Assembly (NCBI RefSeq): GCF_000023585.1
Contig: NC_012914.1
Coordinates: 4,494,001 to 4,558,000, forward strand
Length of the DNA stretch: 64,000 nucleotides
Origin: Paenibacillus sp. JDR-2
GTDB taxonomy: Bacteria > Bacillota > Bacilli > Paenibacillales > Paenibacillaceae
Direction of reading: 5' to 3'
Both the position numbers and the translations under genes were made by a program. The notes beneath the pieces are model-generated. The model was not told the origin of the DNA. It searched no databases and worked only from the letters and a program-made list of their open reading frames with translations. Shown here in pieces: positions 14,434-23,088 of the stretch. Positions within the stretch are counted from its first letter, which is position 1; each line of letters opens with the position of its first letter.

Positions 14434-16171
14434 ATTGGCTTCCCTCCTCTTGAATCGCATGGAGCTCGGCATAAGGTCCAGGTTCCGCAAGCAGCTCCTC
14501 ATGCTTGCCCCGCTGAACGATCTTCCCTTCATCCAATACGATGATGAGATCCGCATGCTTTAAAGCGCTGAGCCGATGCGCGATAATAATGGTTGTTTTC
14601 CCTTGACGCTCCTGCTGGATCGTGTGCACAATCTCCGATTCGGTCACCGCATCTACGGCGCTGACGCTGTCATCCAGGATCATAAGAGGTGCCTGCATGA
14701 TAAAGCCGCGCGCCAGACTTGTTCGCTGACGCTGCCCTCCGGATAGCGTGACGCCCCTTTCTCCCAGCTTCGTCTCGAAGCCTTCGGGGAACTCGGCAAT
14801 ATTCTCGTAAATCCGCGCCTGCTTGGCCGCCGTATGAATCTCTCCCTGGCCGGCCTGCCGCCGTGCAAAGGCAATATTCTCGCCGACCGTTGTGCTGAAC
14901 AGGAAGCCGTCCTGCGGTACGTAAGCAATCTGCGTGCGCAGGCTCTCAAGCGTGACCTCCCGTATGTCTTCGGATCCGATATGAATGGCATCGGCCGGCG
15001 GATCGTACACCCGGAGCAGCTGCTTGACGAGCGTTGTTTTGCCGCTGCCCGTACGCCCTACAATGCCAAGCGTCATTCCGGGCTGTATAACAAGATCAAT
15101 ATGCTCCAGCGAAGGTTGTGAAGCACCGGGATAAGTAAACGTTAAATTCTCCATGCGAATCGGACTTGCGGAAAGATTAATCGTTGTCGCCTTATCGGTC
15201 TCCACAATATCCGGCTGAACCGCGATTAATTCGTTAAGCCGCTGCAAGGATGCGCGCGACCGCTGAACCGTATTGATAACGTTGCCAATTTGCTGCAGCG
15301 GATTCATCAGCATCCGTACGTACAGCGTTAACGCGACGAAATTACCAAGCGATATATCGCCTTTGATCGTTAAATAACCGCCGTAAGCCAGAGATACGAT
15401 AAGAGACAGGTTGCCGAGGAAAGGCACCGTTGCCTGGAACAGCGAGCTGATCCGTACCAGCGACAGCTGGTTGGTCTTGATCTGATCGACCTTGTTGCCA
15501 AACCGCTTAATCATAATAGGCTCCACTGCAAACTTCTTCGTCACGCGGATGCCGCCGAACTGCTCCTCCGCGGACTCCGTCATCGTGCCAAGCGCCTCCT
15601 GCACTTTGCGGGAACGCTGACGGATAACCGGACCAATCCTGATGACAATCCAAGGGATAAAGATCAGAGGTCCAACGGAAGCAGCGATAAGATAGAGCGG
15701 AATATCGCTAAGAATCATCGCCCCTACGCAGGAGACGAGCAGCATGGAGGCCATAGCCGTCTGGTTAATGCCCATGGAGATGGATTCCCGGACGCCGGTT
15801 ACGTCGTTCATGAAGTAGTTCAGCATTTTGCCGACGCCGTTCTTCGAGTAGTAGTGCTCGCTAAGACCGGAAAAATGAGTAAATAGACGACGACGGGTCA
15901 TGTATTCGAACAACCGTCCGACATACATGACCAGGTATTGACCGTATCCCCCCAGCAAGGCATAACCCGCTCCAATCAGAACAAGCATCAAGCTGAAATG
16001 CGCAACATCCTGGGAGCCAAGCTCTCCGCCCTTCAACTTATCCGTAAAATCCCCAAGCACCTTCGGAAAATAAGCGAAGACGATACTGGCTGCCGCATGA
16101 AGGGTAAACGATCCGAGATAAATATGCCAGGTCTGTCTGAAATACGGTTTTAATACACCTTCTGATTTCAA
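14417..16171 (-). CDS. Heterodimeric ABC exporter subunit with degenerate site (BmrC/YfiB-like)
   Basis: This 584-residue half-transporter has six membrane helices, Walker A GRTGSGKTT, a regular LSGGQ signature, and Walker B MILDDSVSAVD in which Asp replaces the catalytic Glu. That replacement marks the degenerate subunit of asymmetric exporters. The start is a TTG at 16171 that overlaps the stop of the preceding small gene as TTGA, implying coupled translation. It forms one unit with the 12580-14433 subunit. Confidence 0.9.
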   Translation of the reverse strand: MKSEGVLKPYFRQTWHIYLGSFTLHAAASIVFAYFPKVLGDFTDKLKGGELGSQDVAHFSLMLVLIGAGYALLGGYGQYLVMYVGRLFEYMTRRRLFTHFSGLSEHYYSKNGVGKMLNYFMNDVTGVRESISMGINQTAMASMLLVSCVGAMILSDIPLYLIAASVGPLIFIPWIVIRIGPVIRQRSRKVQEALGTMTESAEEQFGGIRVTKKFAVEPIMIKRFGNKVDQIKTNQLSLVRISSLFQATVPFLGNLSLIVSLAYGGYLTIKGDISLGNFVALTLYVRMLMNPLQQIGNVINTVQRSRASLQRLNELIAVQPDIVETDKATTINLSASPIRMENLTFTYPGASQPSLEHIDLVIQPGMTLGIVGRTGSGKTTLVKQLLRVYDPPADAIHIGSEDIREVTLESLRTQIAYVPQDGFLFSTTVGENIAFARRQAGQGEIHTAAKQARIYENIAEFPEGFETKLGERGVTLSGGQRQRTSLARGFIMQAPLMILDDSVSAVDAVTESEIVHTIQQERQGKTTIIIAHRLSALKHADLIIVLDEGKIVQRGKHEELLAEPGPYAELHAIQEEGSQYADSR

Positions 16172-16509
16172 GACTCATCACTTCCATTAGTGGATTCAGA
16201 GCTGCTCTCTTCCCCAGCCGCAGCCTCTTCGGAAGGAATGTCTTCCTCAGGCAGCTCGTGTAGCTGAAATACGTGAATAAACTCTTCCATAATGGCTTCC
16301 GTCGCCTTCAATTCGCCGCTGATCACCGGTTTAATCGCTTCAAAAGCCGGATCATTCAACTGACGTTGCAACGTTGTGCGGGTAATCGTAAGCTTCTCCA
16401 GAAATGCAAGCGCTCTGCCGCGCCGGAACGTTTGCGCTTTGCCTCCGTCCCGATTCTTGCACTCCTCCTTAAAGGGATGCCTGCCTCTGTGTCCTTGCCC
16501 GTTACGCAT
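16168..16509 (-). CDS. Hypothetical protein, first gene of the ABC exporter operon
   Basis: A 113-residue protein, ATG at 16509 with AAGGAGG nine bases upstream. Residues 1-30 are very basic, 30-85 look helical (RGRALAFLEKLTITRTTLQRQL, then GELKATEAIMEEFIHVFQLHE), and the last 25 are acidic and Ser/Glu-rich. No signal peptide or membrane helix. I do not recognise a named family. It could be a DNA-binding repressor for the two palindromes upstream or an accessory factor; neither can be shown from sequence. Confidence 0.75.
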   Translation of the reverse strand: MRNGQGHRGRHPFKEECKNRDGGKAQTFRRGRALAFLEKLTITRTTLQRQLNDPAFEAIKPVISGELKATEAIMEEFIHVFQLHELPEEDIPSEEAAAGEESSSESTNGSDES

Positions 16510-16532
16510 ATGTCTATGCCTCCTTCAATAGA

Positions 16533-16597
16533 TGTATACATTCGTATACACTTCTCTTTATGTATACAAATGTATACGCATCACAAATGACTGTCAA
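16533..16597 (-). promoter_or_regulatory. Promoter with two TGTATAC-N4-GTATACA operators
   Basis: On the minus strand TTGACA (16597-16592), 17 bases, then TACATT. One palindrome (16561-16578, one mismatch) covers the -10 region, and a perfect one (16533-16550) lies just downstream, centres 28 bp apart. The arrangement is that of a repressor-controlled promoter with two dimer sites for the exporter operon. Confidence 0.82.
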
Positions 16598-16641
16598 GTT
16601 ATAATTTTCAAATAATTAACAATCGATTCTCTGGATCGCAG

Positions 16642-16680
16642 AAAAAAGCGCCATCCAGGTTCTAGGACCTGATGACGCTT
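16642..16680 (-). terminator. Intrinsic terminator of the EamA transporter gene
   Basis: A hairpin of about 14 pairs with a small bulge, followed by six T on the minus strand. Confidence 0.85.
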
Positions 16681-16693
16681 ACTGTTTATTTCC

Positions 16694-17611
16694 TTATGCG
16701 ACTAACCGCAAGAAGAGAATTCCGCCAAACGCGCATGCCATTCCTGTTATTTCAAGCCTCGTGAAGCTTTCCTTCACGACAAACCGGGTATAGAGAAGCA
16801 CGATCAGCACATTCAAAGCGGTTACCGCAGACACAAGCCCTGCCTTGCCAAGATCAAAGGCCGTTACAATCATCATCATGCCAACCGCGTTGGTTGTCCC
16901 AACGAGCATCCCCGTCAGGAAGGTGCGGCGTTCGCTCCACCTTTTGCCCGGATTCCGGCTATCCTCAGCGGCAGCTGCCACCGTTGCCTCCGCCGTTGCG
17001 GCAGCCAGGCCGTATCTCTTGCTAGCCAGTCGGTCCTTCACCCACCAAATGCCGTAACAAATGGACCCAGAGGTAAACATAAAGAACAGCGTAGGGAACA
17101 GCGGCGCTTCGAGCTTGGTTGACCAGGAGCCGGACAAATCATTGCAGGCGAACATCACGAGAGACAAAAGCCCCCATTGCGCACCTTGTAGATTTTTCAG
17201 TGAGAGGTCATTGGAATACCGTACGAGCAATATTCCCGCCACAATAACAACAAAGGCAGCCAACTGGGTATACTTTAGCGCCTCTCCCCACATCAGGTAT
17301 GCACCTATGACTACGAGAACGGCTGGAAGTGCCGTAATGATCGCAACAAGCGAAGCTTTGCCTACGGCAAAACCCTTGAACATGCTGGCATTGGCCACAA
17401 ACGAAAACACGCCCATCTGAATGCCGACAAGAGCCGCAGACGTCCAAGGCTGACCGGACAACAGTGCCGTAACTCCGCAGATGACAGCCCCCATCGAGAA
17501 CACGCCGCATAACAGCACGGTTCGGCTTAACGGAAGCTGACTCGTATAATGATACAAAATTCCTCTCAACCCAAAACATAAGGCTGCAAATATTGAAAAT
17601 ACGATCCACAT
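16694..17611 (-). CDS. EamA/DMT-superfamily transporter
   Basis: This 305-residue protein has about ten membrane helices in two EamA repeats, separated by a cytosolic stretch near residues 200-225 that is Ala-rich and charged. It starts MWIVFSIFAALCFGLRGILYHY, the usual first helix, and ends AFGGILFLRLVA. These carriers export amino acids, nucleobases or other metabolites; substrate not predictable. Single gene with its own terminator, transcribed away from the riboswitch-controlled operon. Confidence 0.88.
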   Translation of the reverse strand: MWIVFSIFAALCFGLRGILYHYTSQLPLSRTVLLCGVFSMGAVICGVTALLSGQPWTSAALVGIQMGVFSFVANASMFKGFAVGKASLVAIITALPAVLVVIGAYLMWGEALKYTQLAAFVVIVAGILLVRYSNDLSLKNLQGAQWGLLSLVMFACNDLSGSWSTKLEAPLFPTLFFMFTSGSICYGIWWVKDRLASKRYGLAAATAEATVAAAAEDSRNPGKRWSERRTFLTGMLVGTTNAVGMMMIVTAFDLGKAGLVSAVTALNVLIVLLYTRFVVKESFTRLEITGMACAFGGILFLRLVA

Positions 17612-17707
17612 AACGTAAACGATCCCCTTCCCATTCTCCTAATCTTAGACAGGAAACCGCCAAGTGGCAATGCTCTTGCAGGATAAAATTTCGCAAGCAA
17701 AAAGCTG

Positions 17708-17736
17708 TTGCCACACCTAACGTATCATGTTAATAT
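17708..17736 (+). promoter_or_regulatory. Sigma-A promoter of the riboswitch-controlled ABC operon
   Basis: TTGCCA (17708-17713), 17 bases, TAATAT (17731-17736). The start site would fall near 17743, about ten bases before the aptamer. Confidence 0.8.
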
Positions 17737-17752
17737 GTGGAAAAACGTTTTT

Positions 17753-17866
17753 CGGAAGGGCTTCTAGGGATCCGACTCCATCAGGATGGCGAACCAAGCG
17801 AAGCCGGCTTGCGCGGGTAGACGCCAAGCTACACCGTGAGGAATAAAAGACCTTCGGAAAGTTCCG
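17753..17866 (+). ncRNA. ykkC-family riboswitch aptamer (probably subtype 2, ppGpp-like; guanidine-I is the alternative)
   Basis: Conserved ykkC blocks appear in order: CTAGGGATCCG at 17764-17774, a small CCATC/ATGG hairpin, ACCAAGCGA, a second hairpin (GCTTG with CAAGC), ACACCG at 17831, then AGG-AATAAAAG-ACCTTCGG. CGGAA (17753-17757) can pair with TTCCG (17862-17866) as the closing stem. The loop reads CCAAGCGA and not the CCGAGAG of guanidine-I RNAs, and the downstream genes are of the natA-like ABC type that I recall for subtype 2a, the ppGpp sensors. Family assignment is good; ligand is inferred. Confidence 0.8.
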
Positions 17867-17912
17867 CCTGCAAGATTAGGGCGAGACTTTGCGGAGGTCT
17901 TTCCCTTTTTTG
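17846..17912 (+). terminator. Riboswitch-controlled terminator
   Basis: The left arm AAAGACCTTCGGAAAGT overlaps the 3' core of the aptamer. It pairs with ACTTTGCGGAGGTCTTT (17886-17902), followed by CCC and six T. Aptamer and terminator cannot form together, so ligand binding should switch the operon on. Confidence 0.85.
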
Positions 17913-17939
17913 CAGGAAAATAATTAAGGGGTGAGTAGA

Positions 17940-18938
17940 GTGAGGTCTATCGAGGTTGAGCAGTTGGAGAAGATCTTTCAAATCAAGAAAAAGCAAGCCG
18001 GGTTTATCGGCAGTCTCAAGTCGTTGATTAAGCCGCATTATGCGGACAAAGCCGCCGTCGAAGGCATTACGTTCTCCGCCGAGCAAGGAGAGACGGTCGC
18101 TTTTCTCGGGCCTAACGGCGCGGGCAAATCAACAACGATCAAAATGCTGACCGGCATTCTCCATCCAACCTCCGGGAAGGCGGAAGTATTAGGCTGTTGT
18201 CCGTGGACGGAACGGTCAAGGCTGGCTTACCGAATCGGCTCCGTATTCGGGCAGAAGTCGCAGCTGTGGTACCATCTCCCGCCGCTTGATACCTTTGAGC
18301 TGATGAGCCGGATTTACGAGCTCCGCCGGGAGGATTACAAGGCGCGCCGCGACAATCTGATCGAACGCTTCGAGCTTGGCCCTTACTTGCATACCCCCGT
18401 GCGGAAGCTGTCCCTGGGTGAACGGATGCGCTGCGAGATTGCCGCTTCCCTCATTCACCGTCCGCAGGCTCTGTTTCTCGATGAGCCGACGATTGGACTG
18501 GACGCGGTCGTCAAGCAAAGAATCCGTGAGCTGATTCTGGAGATGAACCGCGAAGAAGGTACGACAATCTTCCTAACCTCCCATGATGCCGGCGATGTCG
18601 AAAAGTTATGCGACCGTGCGATTGTGATTAACCATGGAGGACTTGTGTTTGACGGACGGGTCGACTTCATGAAGCAGCAATTCCTGACGCATAAGACGGT
18701 TCAGCTCCTGCTGGAGGATGATCCGGGGCATATGGCGCTTGAAGGCGTGGAGGTGCTGAGCCGGGATGGATCGCGCTTGTCGCTCAGCGTCGACACCGGA
18801 CTTACAACGATCGAATCCGTCCTGTCGACCTTGATGGCGAGCCATCGCATTGTCGATATGACCGTTCAGGATCCGCCGATGGAGGATATTATAACAAGGA
18901 TTTACGGGACGTTTCGCACGAAGGAGGCGGTTATGTGA
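17940..18938 (+). CDS. ABC transporter ATP-binding protein (NatA-like, COG4586 type)
   Basis: This protein of about 332 residues starts at GTG 17940, with AAGGGG eight bases upstream (a GTG at 17931 abuts that site). An N-terminal IFQIKKKQAGFIGSLKSLIKPHY extension precedes the ATPase core and is typical of this subgroup. Walker A is GPNGAGKSTT, the signature LSLGERMRCEIAASL, Walker B ALFLDEPTIGLD and the switch TSHD. It works with the two permeases downstream. Known members are annotated as natA-like exporters without a proven substrate. Transcription is gated by the ykkC riboswitch. Confidence 0.92.
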   Translation: MRSIEVEQLEKIFQIKKKQAGFIGSLKSLIKPHYADKAAVEGITFSAEQGETVAFLGPNGAGKSTTIKMLTGILHPTSGKAEVLGCCPWTERSRLAYRIGSVFGQKSQLWYHLPPLDTFELMSRIYELRREDYKARRDNLIERFELGPYLHTPVRKLSLGERMRCEIAASLIHRPQALFLDEPTIGLDAVVKQRIRELILEMNREEGTTIFLTSHDAGDVEKLCDRAIVINHGGLVFDGRVDFMKQQFLTHKTVQLLLEDDPGHMALEGVEVLSRDGSRLSLSVDTGLTTIESVLSTLMASHRIVDMTVQDPPMEDIITRIYGTFRTKEAVM

Positions 18939-19738
18939 TCAGTCTCTCCAAGCCGGCGAAATATGTGTTTATCGGTAAAATCACGCTGCGCAGCCAGCTG
19001 GCCTATGTAGTTGATTTTCTGATACGGTCCGTATTTTTGCTGCTGATCTTATATATTTTCATGCAGTTATGGCAAACGACGTTTGCTGGAGAAGGAACAG
19101 CAACGATTAATGGCTATACCTTTAAACAGATGATGTGGTATCTCGTATTTACCGAATCCATGGTGCTCGCAACTCCAAGTCTTAGTACCCGGATCGAAGA
19201 GGAAGTGAAAAGCGGCGACGTTGCCTTCAAGCTCATCCGGCCGGTAAGCTTCATTGCGTTCCATTATGCCGAGTATATGAGCGAGGTAGCTATCCGTTAC
19301 GTCATTAACCTGATACTTGGGTCAGCGATTGGTTTGCTGCTTGTTGGTCCCTTGCCTGTCGGTATCGGCCTCGCTTGGCTTCCGATTATGGCGCTTGGCG
19401 GTTTCACCGTTAACTTTATGCTCGGCATGCTTGTTGCCCTTAGCGCCTTTTGGGTGGAGGAAACTCGCGGGCTCGAATTCGTGTATAACAAGATTTTGTT
19501 TACCATTGGCGGGATGCTGATGCCGTTAGAGCTGTTTCCGGAAAGCCTGCAGCGAATCGGTCACTGGCTGCCTTTTCAGACCGTCGTTTATTTTCCGGCC
19601 CGCACGGCAGTTGGCATGCATCTTGGCGAGATCTCTCGCGCCCTTGCCATACAATGGCTGTGGGTAGTCATTATTGGAGTGATGGTATGGCTGTTATACC
19701 GGAAAGGGGTGCGAAAGCTCAATGTTAATGGCGGATGA
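18935..19738 (+). CDS. ABC-2 family permease (ABC2_membrane_6/DUF990 type, first)
   Basis: This 267-residue membrane protein has six helices and the family pattern FKQMMWYLVFTESMVLATPSL, EEEVKSGDVAFKLIRPVSFI and WVEETRGLEFVYNKILFTIGGMLMPLELFPESL. It starts at a GTG overlapping the ATPase stop, with AAGGAGG seven bases upstream. It pairs with the next permease to make the membrane pore of the exporter. Confidence 0.9.
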   Translation: MISLSKPAKYVFIGKITLRSQLAYVVDFLIRSVFLLLILYIFMQLWQTTFAGEGTATINGYTFKQMMWYLVFTESMVLATPSLSTRIEEEVKSGDVAFKLIRPVSFIAFHYAEYMSEVAIRYVINLILGSAIGLLLVGPLPVGIGLAWLPIMALGGFTVNFMLGMLVALSAFWVEETRGLEFVYNKILFTIGGMLMPLELFPESLQRIGHWLPFQTVVYFPARTAVGMHLGEISRALAIQWLWVVIIGVMVWLLYRKGVRKLNVNGG

Positions 19739-20576
19739 AAAGTCGCATACGGGTCATGCGGGTATATCCGAGCATGACCAGCCAGGCAGGCTCGGGCGCC
19801 TGCTCCGGTTCACGGCGGCAAGCTGGAGGCTTAACCTGGCGGGTGCCATGGAATTCCGGTTCAGCTTCCTTCTAACGGTTGGATCCATGATCGTAAATAA
19901 TATCGTGTGGATCATATTCTGGGGCATGTACTTCAAACGTTTCCCCGTGCTTAACGGCTGGACGCTTCAGGATGTTATGATGATGTGGGCGGCCGCGTCG
20001 GGCGGATTCGGAATCATGTCCGTCTTCTTCGGCAACGCAACCCGGCTGGCCAATCTAATCGCTACCGGACAACTCGATGTCTACCTGGCTCAGCCTAAGC
20101 CGGTGCTTTTGAACGTGTTGATCAGCCGCATGTCGGTGAGCGCGATCGGCGATCTGCTGTTTGCCATATTCATCTTTGTAGGGTTTGGCGACGTCTCCCC
20201 GGTTGGAATCGTTAAATTTATTGCAGCGCTGCTTATTTCCGGCATGATCTTTATTTTCTTCTGCGTTATTGCCGGTTGTCTTTCGTTCTGGCTTGGCAAT
20301 ACGGAAGGATTAAGCTTTCAGCTGTTTAACGCGCTGCTTGTCTTTGCCACTTACCCCACGGCCATATTCAAAGGGTTCGGCCGGCTTGTCCTGTTCACCG
20401 TTATTCCGGCTGGCTTCATCAGCAGCATGCCGGTATCGTTCATTCGCGAAATTAACCTTCCCTTCATGTACGGCGCATTAGGCATGACAGCTCTCTTGTG
20501 CGCCGGAGGGATCCTGCTCTTTTATAGAGGTTTAAGAAGATATACCTCGGGCAATATGATGGGATTAAGACGTTAA
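19722..20576 (+). CDS. ABC-2 family permease (ABC2_membrane_6/DUF990 type, second)
   Basis: This 284-residue protein overlaps the preceding gene by 17 bases. It has a charged N-terminus of about 40 residues, then six helices with ATGQLDVYLAQPKPVLLNVLISRMS and FWLGNTEGLSFQLFNALLVFATYP, which mirror the blocks of the first permease. Three genes in a row (ATPase, permease, permease) complete the transporter. A strong terminator follows. Confidence 0.9.
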   Translation: MLMADEKSHTGHAGISEHDQPGRLGRLLRFTAASWRLNLAGAMEFRFSFLLTVGSMIVNNIVWIIFWGMYFKRFPVLNGWTLQDVMMMWAAASGGFGIMSVFFGNATRLANLIATGQLDVYLAQPKPVLLNVLISRMSVSAIGDLLFAIFIFVGFGDVSPVGIVKFIAALLISGMIFIFFCVIAGCLSFWLGNTEGLSFQLFNALLVFATYPTAIFKGFGRLVLFTVIPAGFISSMPVSFIREINLPFMYGALGMTALLCAGGILLFYRGLRRYTSGNMMGLRR

Positions 20577-20592
20577 CTTTTAACGGGAAGAG

Positions 20593-20636
20593 AAAAAGAT
20601 CGAAACCTTGGAGAAATCGGGATTCGATCTTTTTTG
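20593..20636. terminator. Bidirectional intrinsic terminator
   Basis: AAAGATCGAA pairs with TTCGATCTTT, with A-run before and T-run after. It separates the riboswitch operon from the convergent ABC pair. Confidence 0.88.
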
Positions 20637-20638
20637 CT

Positions 20639-21577
20639 TTAAGCCGCCACGTCTCTTCGCGTGAACATCAGCCAGGATATGAGATTAAACACCAGGAAGT
20701 ATATAACAAGAACGATAATGGAGAAGGAAAGCGTCATTCCGTCCTGGAAAGGCTTGCCCTCCAAATACTGTGTTAGATCCGTATTAGCGAATAACAGGTA
20801 TTTGCTCCACTCATACCGTTGCAGCAACTGCAATAATATATTGCCCGCAAATAAAATTCCGATGGAAAATCCGATAGACATCGCGCTGCTGCGGAAAGCG
20901 GACGAGATCATAAACGCTATCGTGACATACATAATTGTGGACACGCCATTGAGCATATACGTTTCCCATAGATGAAGGAACATATTTTTTTCGGCGATAT
21001 GTCCATCCGTTATGCTTACCAGAGGCAAATCCATATCGTGAAAGCCATGCAGAATTCCGTTCAGCACAACAGATAGGATAAACAAAGTAAGCAGCAGGAC
21101 CATGCTGAACAACAGGATAGAGATATACTTGGAGACAAGGATTCTAATCCGGCTGGCCGGGCGAATGAGCAGCAGCTTGATGGTGCCGGTTGCGAATTCG
21201 CTGGCTACGATATCTCCTGCAATAATAATGGTAAAAAGAGTGATCAATATTCCGAGATTTGCCGACTCATTGATCCCATCCCAAATCGTTCCTTTTGTTG
21301 TGCGAATATTATGCTCAAGATGATAGTCGATGACAGCAATCCTGTCCTCATAGTACGCACGGTTCTCTTCATTCGGGTCAGAGTTTTTTAAATGATCGCT
21401 CCACATTTGCTTCTCTTGCTTCAGTTCAGACTTCCAGCCTTCGCCTTGAGCGTCCTTCCCGTCATGCCACATCATGATGTTACCGAATATAACAAAGGCA
21501 GCCATAAGTCCGATGAGGATCCAGGTTCGAGTCCTTCTGTAAATTTTCATATTTTCGTTAAGCACCAAATTAAACAA
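20639..21577 (-). CDS. ABC-2 type transporter permease
   Basis: A membrane protein of about 312 residues: one N-terminal helix, an extracytoplasmic helical domain near residues 45-100 (KQEKQMWSDHLKNSDPNEENRAYYEDRI), then five helices. The ASEFATGTIKLLLIRPASR motif is typical of lantibiotic-immunity and BcrB-like permeases. The TTG at 21577 is preferred because GGGAGG lies seven bases upstream; a GTG at 21586 abuts that site. It overlaps the ATPase gene by eight bases. Confidence 0.85.
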   Translation of the reverse strand: MFNLVLNENMKIYRRTRTWILIGLMAAFVIFGNIMMWHDGKDAQGEGWKSELKQEKQMWSDHLKNSDPNEENRAYYEDRIAVIDYHLEHNIRTTKGTIWDGINESANLGILITLFTIIIAGDIVASEFATGTIKLLLIRPASRIRILVSKYISILLFSMVLLLTLFILSVVLNGILHGFHDMDLPLVSITDGHIAEKNMFLHLWETYMLNGVSTIMYVTIAFMISSAFRSSAMSIGFSIGILFAGNILLQLLQRYEWSKYLLFANTDLTQYLEGKPFQDGMTLSFSIIVLVIYFLVFNLISWLMFTRRDVAA

Positions 21578-22502
21578 GCTGCCCACCTCCCGTTAATTCC
21601 AGGAACCCATCCTCTAAGGAACGGCGAACCCTTTGCACGCCATAGACCCGAATTTGGTTCTTCATAAGCTCAACCAGAATATCGGGGATACGCTCCCTCT
21701 CTGTTGTCACTTCTATGAAGCCTTCTTCCGAAACTTTAAGTTCCTGTATTCCTTCAAGCTGCCCAATAGCCGCCATAGCCCGTTCGGTTAGCTGCGCTTC
21801 AATCCGATAGGTTTGGACCGGATCGTTCCCTTGGGTAAAATAATCAATCGGCTTCACGTCAATCAGCTTGCCCCGCTGAAGTATGGCGACCCGATCGCAC
21901 ATCAGCTCCATCTCCGAGAGCAGATGGCTGGAGACAACGACCGTAATGCCTTCCGTACGGGTCAAATGCCGTAAATAATCGCGCAGCTCGCGAATACCCT
22001 CAGGGTCAAGACCGTTTGTAGGCTCATCCAGAATCAATAAGGATGGCCTATGCAGCAAAGCTTGCGCTACGCCAAGTCGCTGGCGCATGCCTAGCGAGTA
22101 CTTTCGGACCTTTTCATGAATACGGCTTTCCAGCTTAACAAGAGAAACAACCTCATCGATCCGTTCCTTGGTCACGCCAGGAATCATACGGGCATAATGG
22201 ACAAGATTATGGTAGCCGCTCAAATATTTGTACATCTCGGGATTTTCCACAATGGCACCAACATGGCGGATGGCCTGTTCGAATTCGGTCTTGATATTTT
22301 TTCCTTTGATCAAGATTTGCCCTTGGGTAATCGACATCAGACCCACAATCATTCGGATGGTCGTTGTCTTTCCTGCACCATTGGGTCCAAGAAAACCAAA
22401 TATTTCGCCCTGCGGCACGTCAAAGGTAAGATCATCGATAATGTTTTTTCTCCCTATCCGCTTTGTTACATTCTGCAGACTAATAACAGGTTCGCTGCTC
22501 AT
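21570..22502 (-). CDS. ABC transporter ATP-binding protein (BcrA type)
   Basis: This 310-residue ATPase has Walker A GPNGAGKTTT, signature YSLGMRQRLGVAQAL, Walker B LLILDEPTNGLD and the switch VSSHLLSEM, followed by the usual C-terminal domain of about 90 residues. The ATG at 22502 has GGGAGG eleven bases upstream; the long in-frame extension before it is A/T-rich and not convincing. Together with the permease it should form a peptide-antibiotic resistance type exporter. No regulator is adjacent. Confidence 0.9.
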   Translation of the reverse strand: MSSEPVISLQNVTKRIGRKNIIDDLTFDVPQGEIFGFLGPNGAGKTTTIRMIVGLMSITQGQILIKGKNIKTEFEQAIRHVGAIVENPEMYKYLSGYHNLVHYARMIPGVTKERIDEVVSLVKLESRIHEKVRKYSLGMRQRLGVAQALLHRPSLLILDEPTNGLDPEGIRELRDYLRHLTRTEGITVVVSSHLLSEMELMCDRVAILQRGKLIDVKPIDYFTQGNDPVQTYRIEAQLTERAMAAIGQLEGIQELKVSEEGFIEVTTERERIPDILVELMKNQIRVYGVQRVRRSLEDGFLELTGGGQLV

Positions 22503-22632
22503 AAATTTGAAAGCCTCCCAAACAATAAATATCGCTATAGATAACCGTCTAGATATTATCACGGTATTTATCGTTTTGCAAAAAATCATTATTGACTTGA
22601 AGTTATTTTTTGTTGTTAAAAAATAAAATTTT

Positions 22633-22689
22633 AAAAAAAGAAAAGCCCGGACTCTCTCCAACAATCTTGGAAAGAGCCTGGGCTTTTCT
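22633..22689 (-). terminator. Intrinsic terminator of the DUF3817 gene
   Basis: A long hairpin (AGAAAAGCCC with GGGCTTTTCT at its base) is followed by seven T on the minus strand. Confidence 0.88.
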
Positions 22690-22700
22690 CACATGCGATT

Positions 22701-22991
22701 CTAAGCTTCCGTTTTTAATCTTCGTTCCAGAACAAAAGGGCCAAACGGTAAAAAAGCGGCCAGAATCGCCCCGGCTATGCGGATAATCTTCCATTTGAAC
22801 AGAACCGCCATCACTGCAATAGCTACCAAATAAACAGAAAACAAGAACCCGTGAATACCGCCCGTCACCGCAACGGCCTCCGGACTATCGAACATATATT
22901 TCAAAGGCATCGCTATTCCCAATAGAACTAGAAACGAGATTGCTTCCAAATAGCTGATCCAGCGAAACCATGTCCGGACGGATTGTTGCAT
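22701..22991 (-). CDS. DUF3817 family small membrane protein
   Basis: This 96-residue protein has three hydrophobic helices: the YLEAISFLVLLGIAMPLKYMF start, GGIHGFLFSVYLVAIAVM, and AGAILAAFLPFGPFVLERRL. The EAxSFLxLLxxAMPLKY and GPFxLERRL ends are the DUF3817 signature. Function unknown; the domain also occurs fused to other membrane proteins. The ATG at 22991 has AAAGGAAG about nine bases upstream. Single gene. Confidence 0.85.
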   Translation of the reverse strand: MQQSVRTWFRWISYLEAISFLVLLGIAMPLKYMFDSPEAVAVTGGIHGFLFSVYLVAIAVMAVLFKWKIIRIAGAILAAFLPFGPFVLERRLKTEA

Positions 22992-23088
22992 GCATACACT
23001 TCCTTTCGTTTTTTTCAATAGAATCTATTACGTAATCCGCCTGCTCTTCGTTCCTGCATTTATTATGAATTCGTGTCCATTCCATGAC

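Noticed and set aside
14434-14556. Extended N-terminus of the second exporter subunit
   Set aside because: The extension lies inside the partner gene in another frame; ATG 14433 has GAGGAGGG at good spacing.
17753-17866. T-box or other amino-acid leader before the ABC operon
   Set aside because: No T-box sequence is present; the conserved ykkC blocks explain the structure better.
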